From Pseudomonas sp. PDNC002 (GTDB lineage: Bacteria; Pseudomonadota; Gammaproteobacteria; Pseudomonadales; Pseudomonadaceae): a stretch of 64,000 nucleotides of DNA. The stretch is from positions 3,426,001 through 3,490,000 of the forward strand of contig NZ_CP070356.1 of the NCBI RefSeq assembly GCF_016919445.1, in the 5' to 3' direction. The position numbers and the translations under genes were made by a program. This document shows, piece by piece, positions 63,890 through 64,000 of this stretch. The notes under the pieces are model-generated. The model was given only the letters and a program-made list of their open reading frames with translations. It did no database searches and was not told the origin of the DNA. The stretch's first letter is position 1; every line of letters begins with the position of its first letter.

Positions 63890-64000
63890 ATGGCCGGCAC
63901 ACTGCCGATCGCCCCGCTGCGCCTGGAAGCAGGCGAGCGCCTGGCCTGGCACGCCGAGACCGACCTGCTGGTGGTCGGCTTCGGCGGCGCCGGCGCCTGT
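63890..64000 (+). CDS. FAD-binding protein, partial (5' end only)
   Basis: The first 37 residues are visible: MAGTLPIAPLRLEAGERLAW followed by HAETDLLVVGFGGAGAC. The GxGxxG-type FAD motif (VVGFGGAGAC) resembles the KstD/fumarate-reductase group, so a second KstD-like enzyme is possible, but the catalytic part is outside the window. It is 5 bp after the flavin reductase stop. Confidence 0.75.
   Translation, partial: MAGTLPIAPLRLEAGERLAWHAETDLLVVGFGGAGAC

Overview
The window is about 65% GC and reads as Pseudomonas chromosome. The gene order fabI, a five-gene peptide ABC operon (npp/yej), mltD, gloB, rnhA, dnaQ, ldcA, fimL, nudC, sohB, acuI, cysI, metH closely follows the core map I know from P. 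aeruginosa. The accessory genes (a KstD/HsaA-like flavoenzyme cluster, a c-di-GMP riboswitch operon, an HTH/ATPase pair) suggest an environmental relative such as the P. nitroreducens/citronellolis/knackmussii group. That species guess is inference. I see no tRNA, rRNA, insertion sequence, prophage or CRISPR array.

Layout. 1-8 kb (minus): the end of the npp ABC operon and fabI, cut by the window edge. 8-12.7 kb: mltD and gloB (minus), then a methyltransferase, rnhA and dnaQ (plus). 12.8-19 kb: lysine decarboxylase, a GAF-PAS-GGDEF-EAL protein and an APC amino-acid antiporter (plus). 19-24 kb: a dienoyl-CoA isomerase-like crotonase, fimL and nudC (plus), a TauE/SafE permease (minus) and a small membrane protein. 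24-32 kb: an acyl-CoA/lipid neighbourhood (SDR, APH-like kinase, SCP2 protein, histidine phosphatase, SohB protease, AcuI, alpha/beta hydrolase, hotdog thioesterase, TetR regulator). 32-37 kb: DUF934-cysI, a PaaI-type thioesterase, two small membrane proteins and a MATE exporter.

36.9-39.4 kb holds a regulatory unit. A CRP/Vfr-like palindrome, a candidate promoter and a c-di-GMP-I (GEMM) riboswitch precede four genes: a winged-helix-like protein, a COG2229-type small GTPase and two Roadblock/LC7-type proteins. This looks like a bacterial GTPase/roadblock polarity or motility module whose expression reads two second messengers. 39.4-45.5 kb is mostly housekeeping, including metH. 46.8-50.2 kb carries an overlapping pair: an HTH protein with a degenerate ATPase-like region, and a membrane STAND-type ATPase whose periplasmic part resembles a type IV pilin head. 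I recognise no named system for this pair. cti and nfuA follow, nfuA with an IscR type 1-like operator.

53.5-64 kb: an exported SurE-like protein, then a probable catabolic cluster: DUF1302 and DUF1329 envelope proteins, a KstD-like FAD dehydrogenase plus an SDR, an LLM-class flavin oxidoreductase, an HsaA-like flavin monooxygenase, an HsaB-like flavin reductase and the start of another FAD protein. Both divergent promoter regions carry the same 16-bp palindrome (TMGTCC-N4-GGACKA, three copies), so the cluster is probably one regulon. Steroid- or terpenoid-like polycyclic substrates are the best guess; the sequence alone does not prove this.
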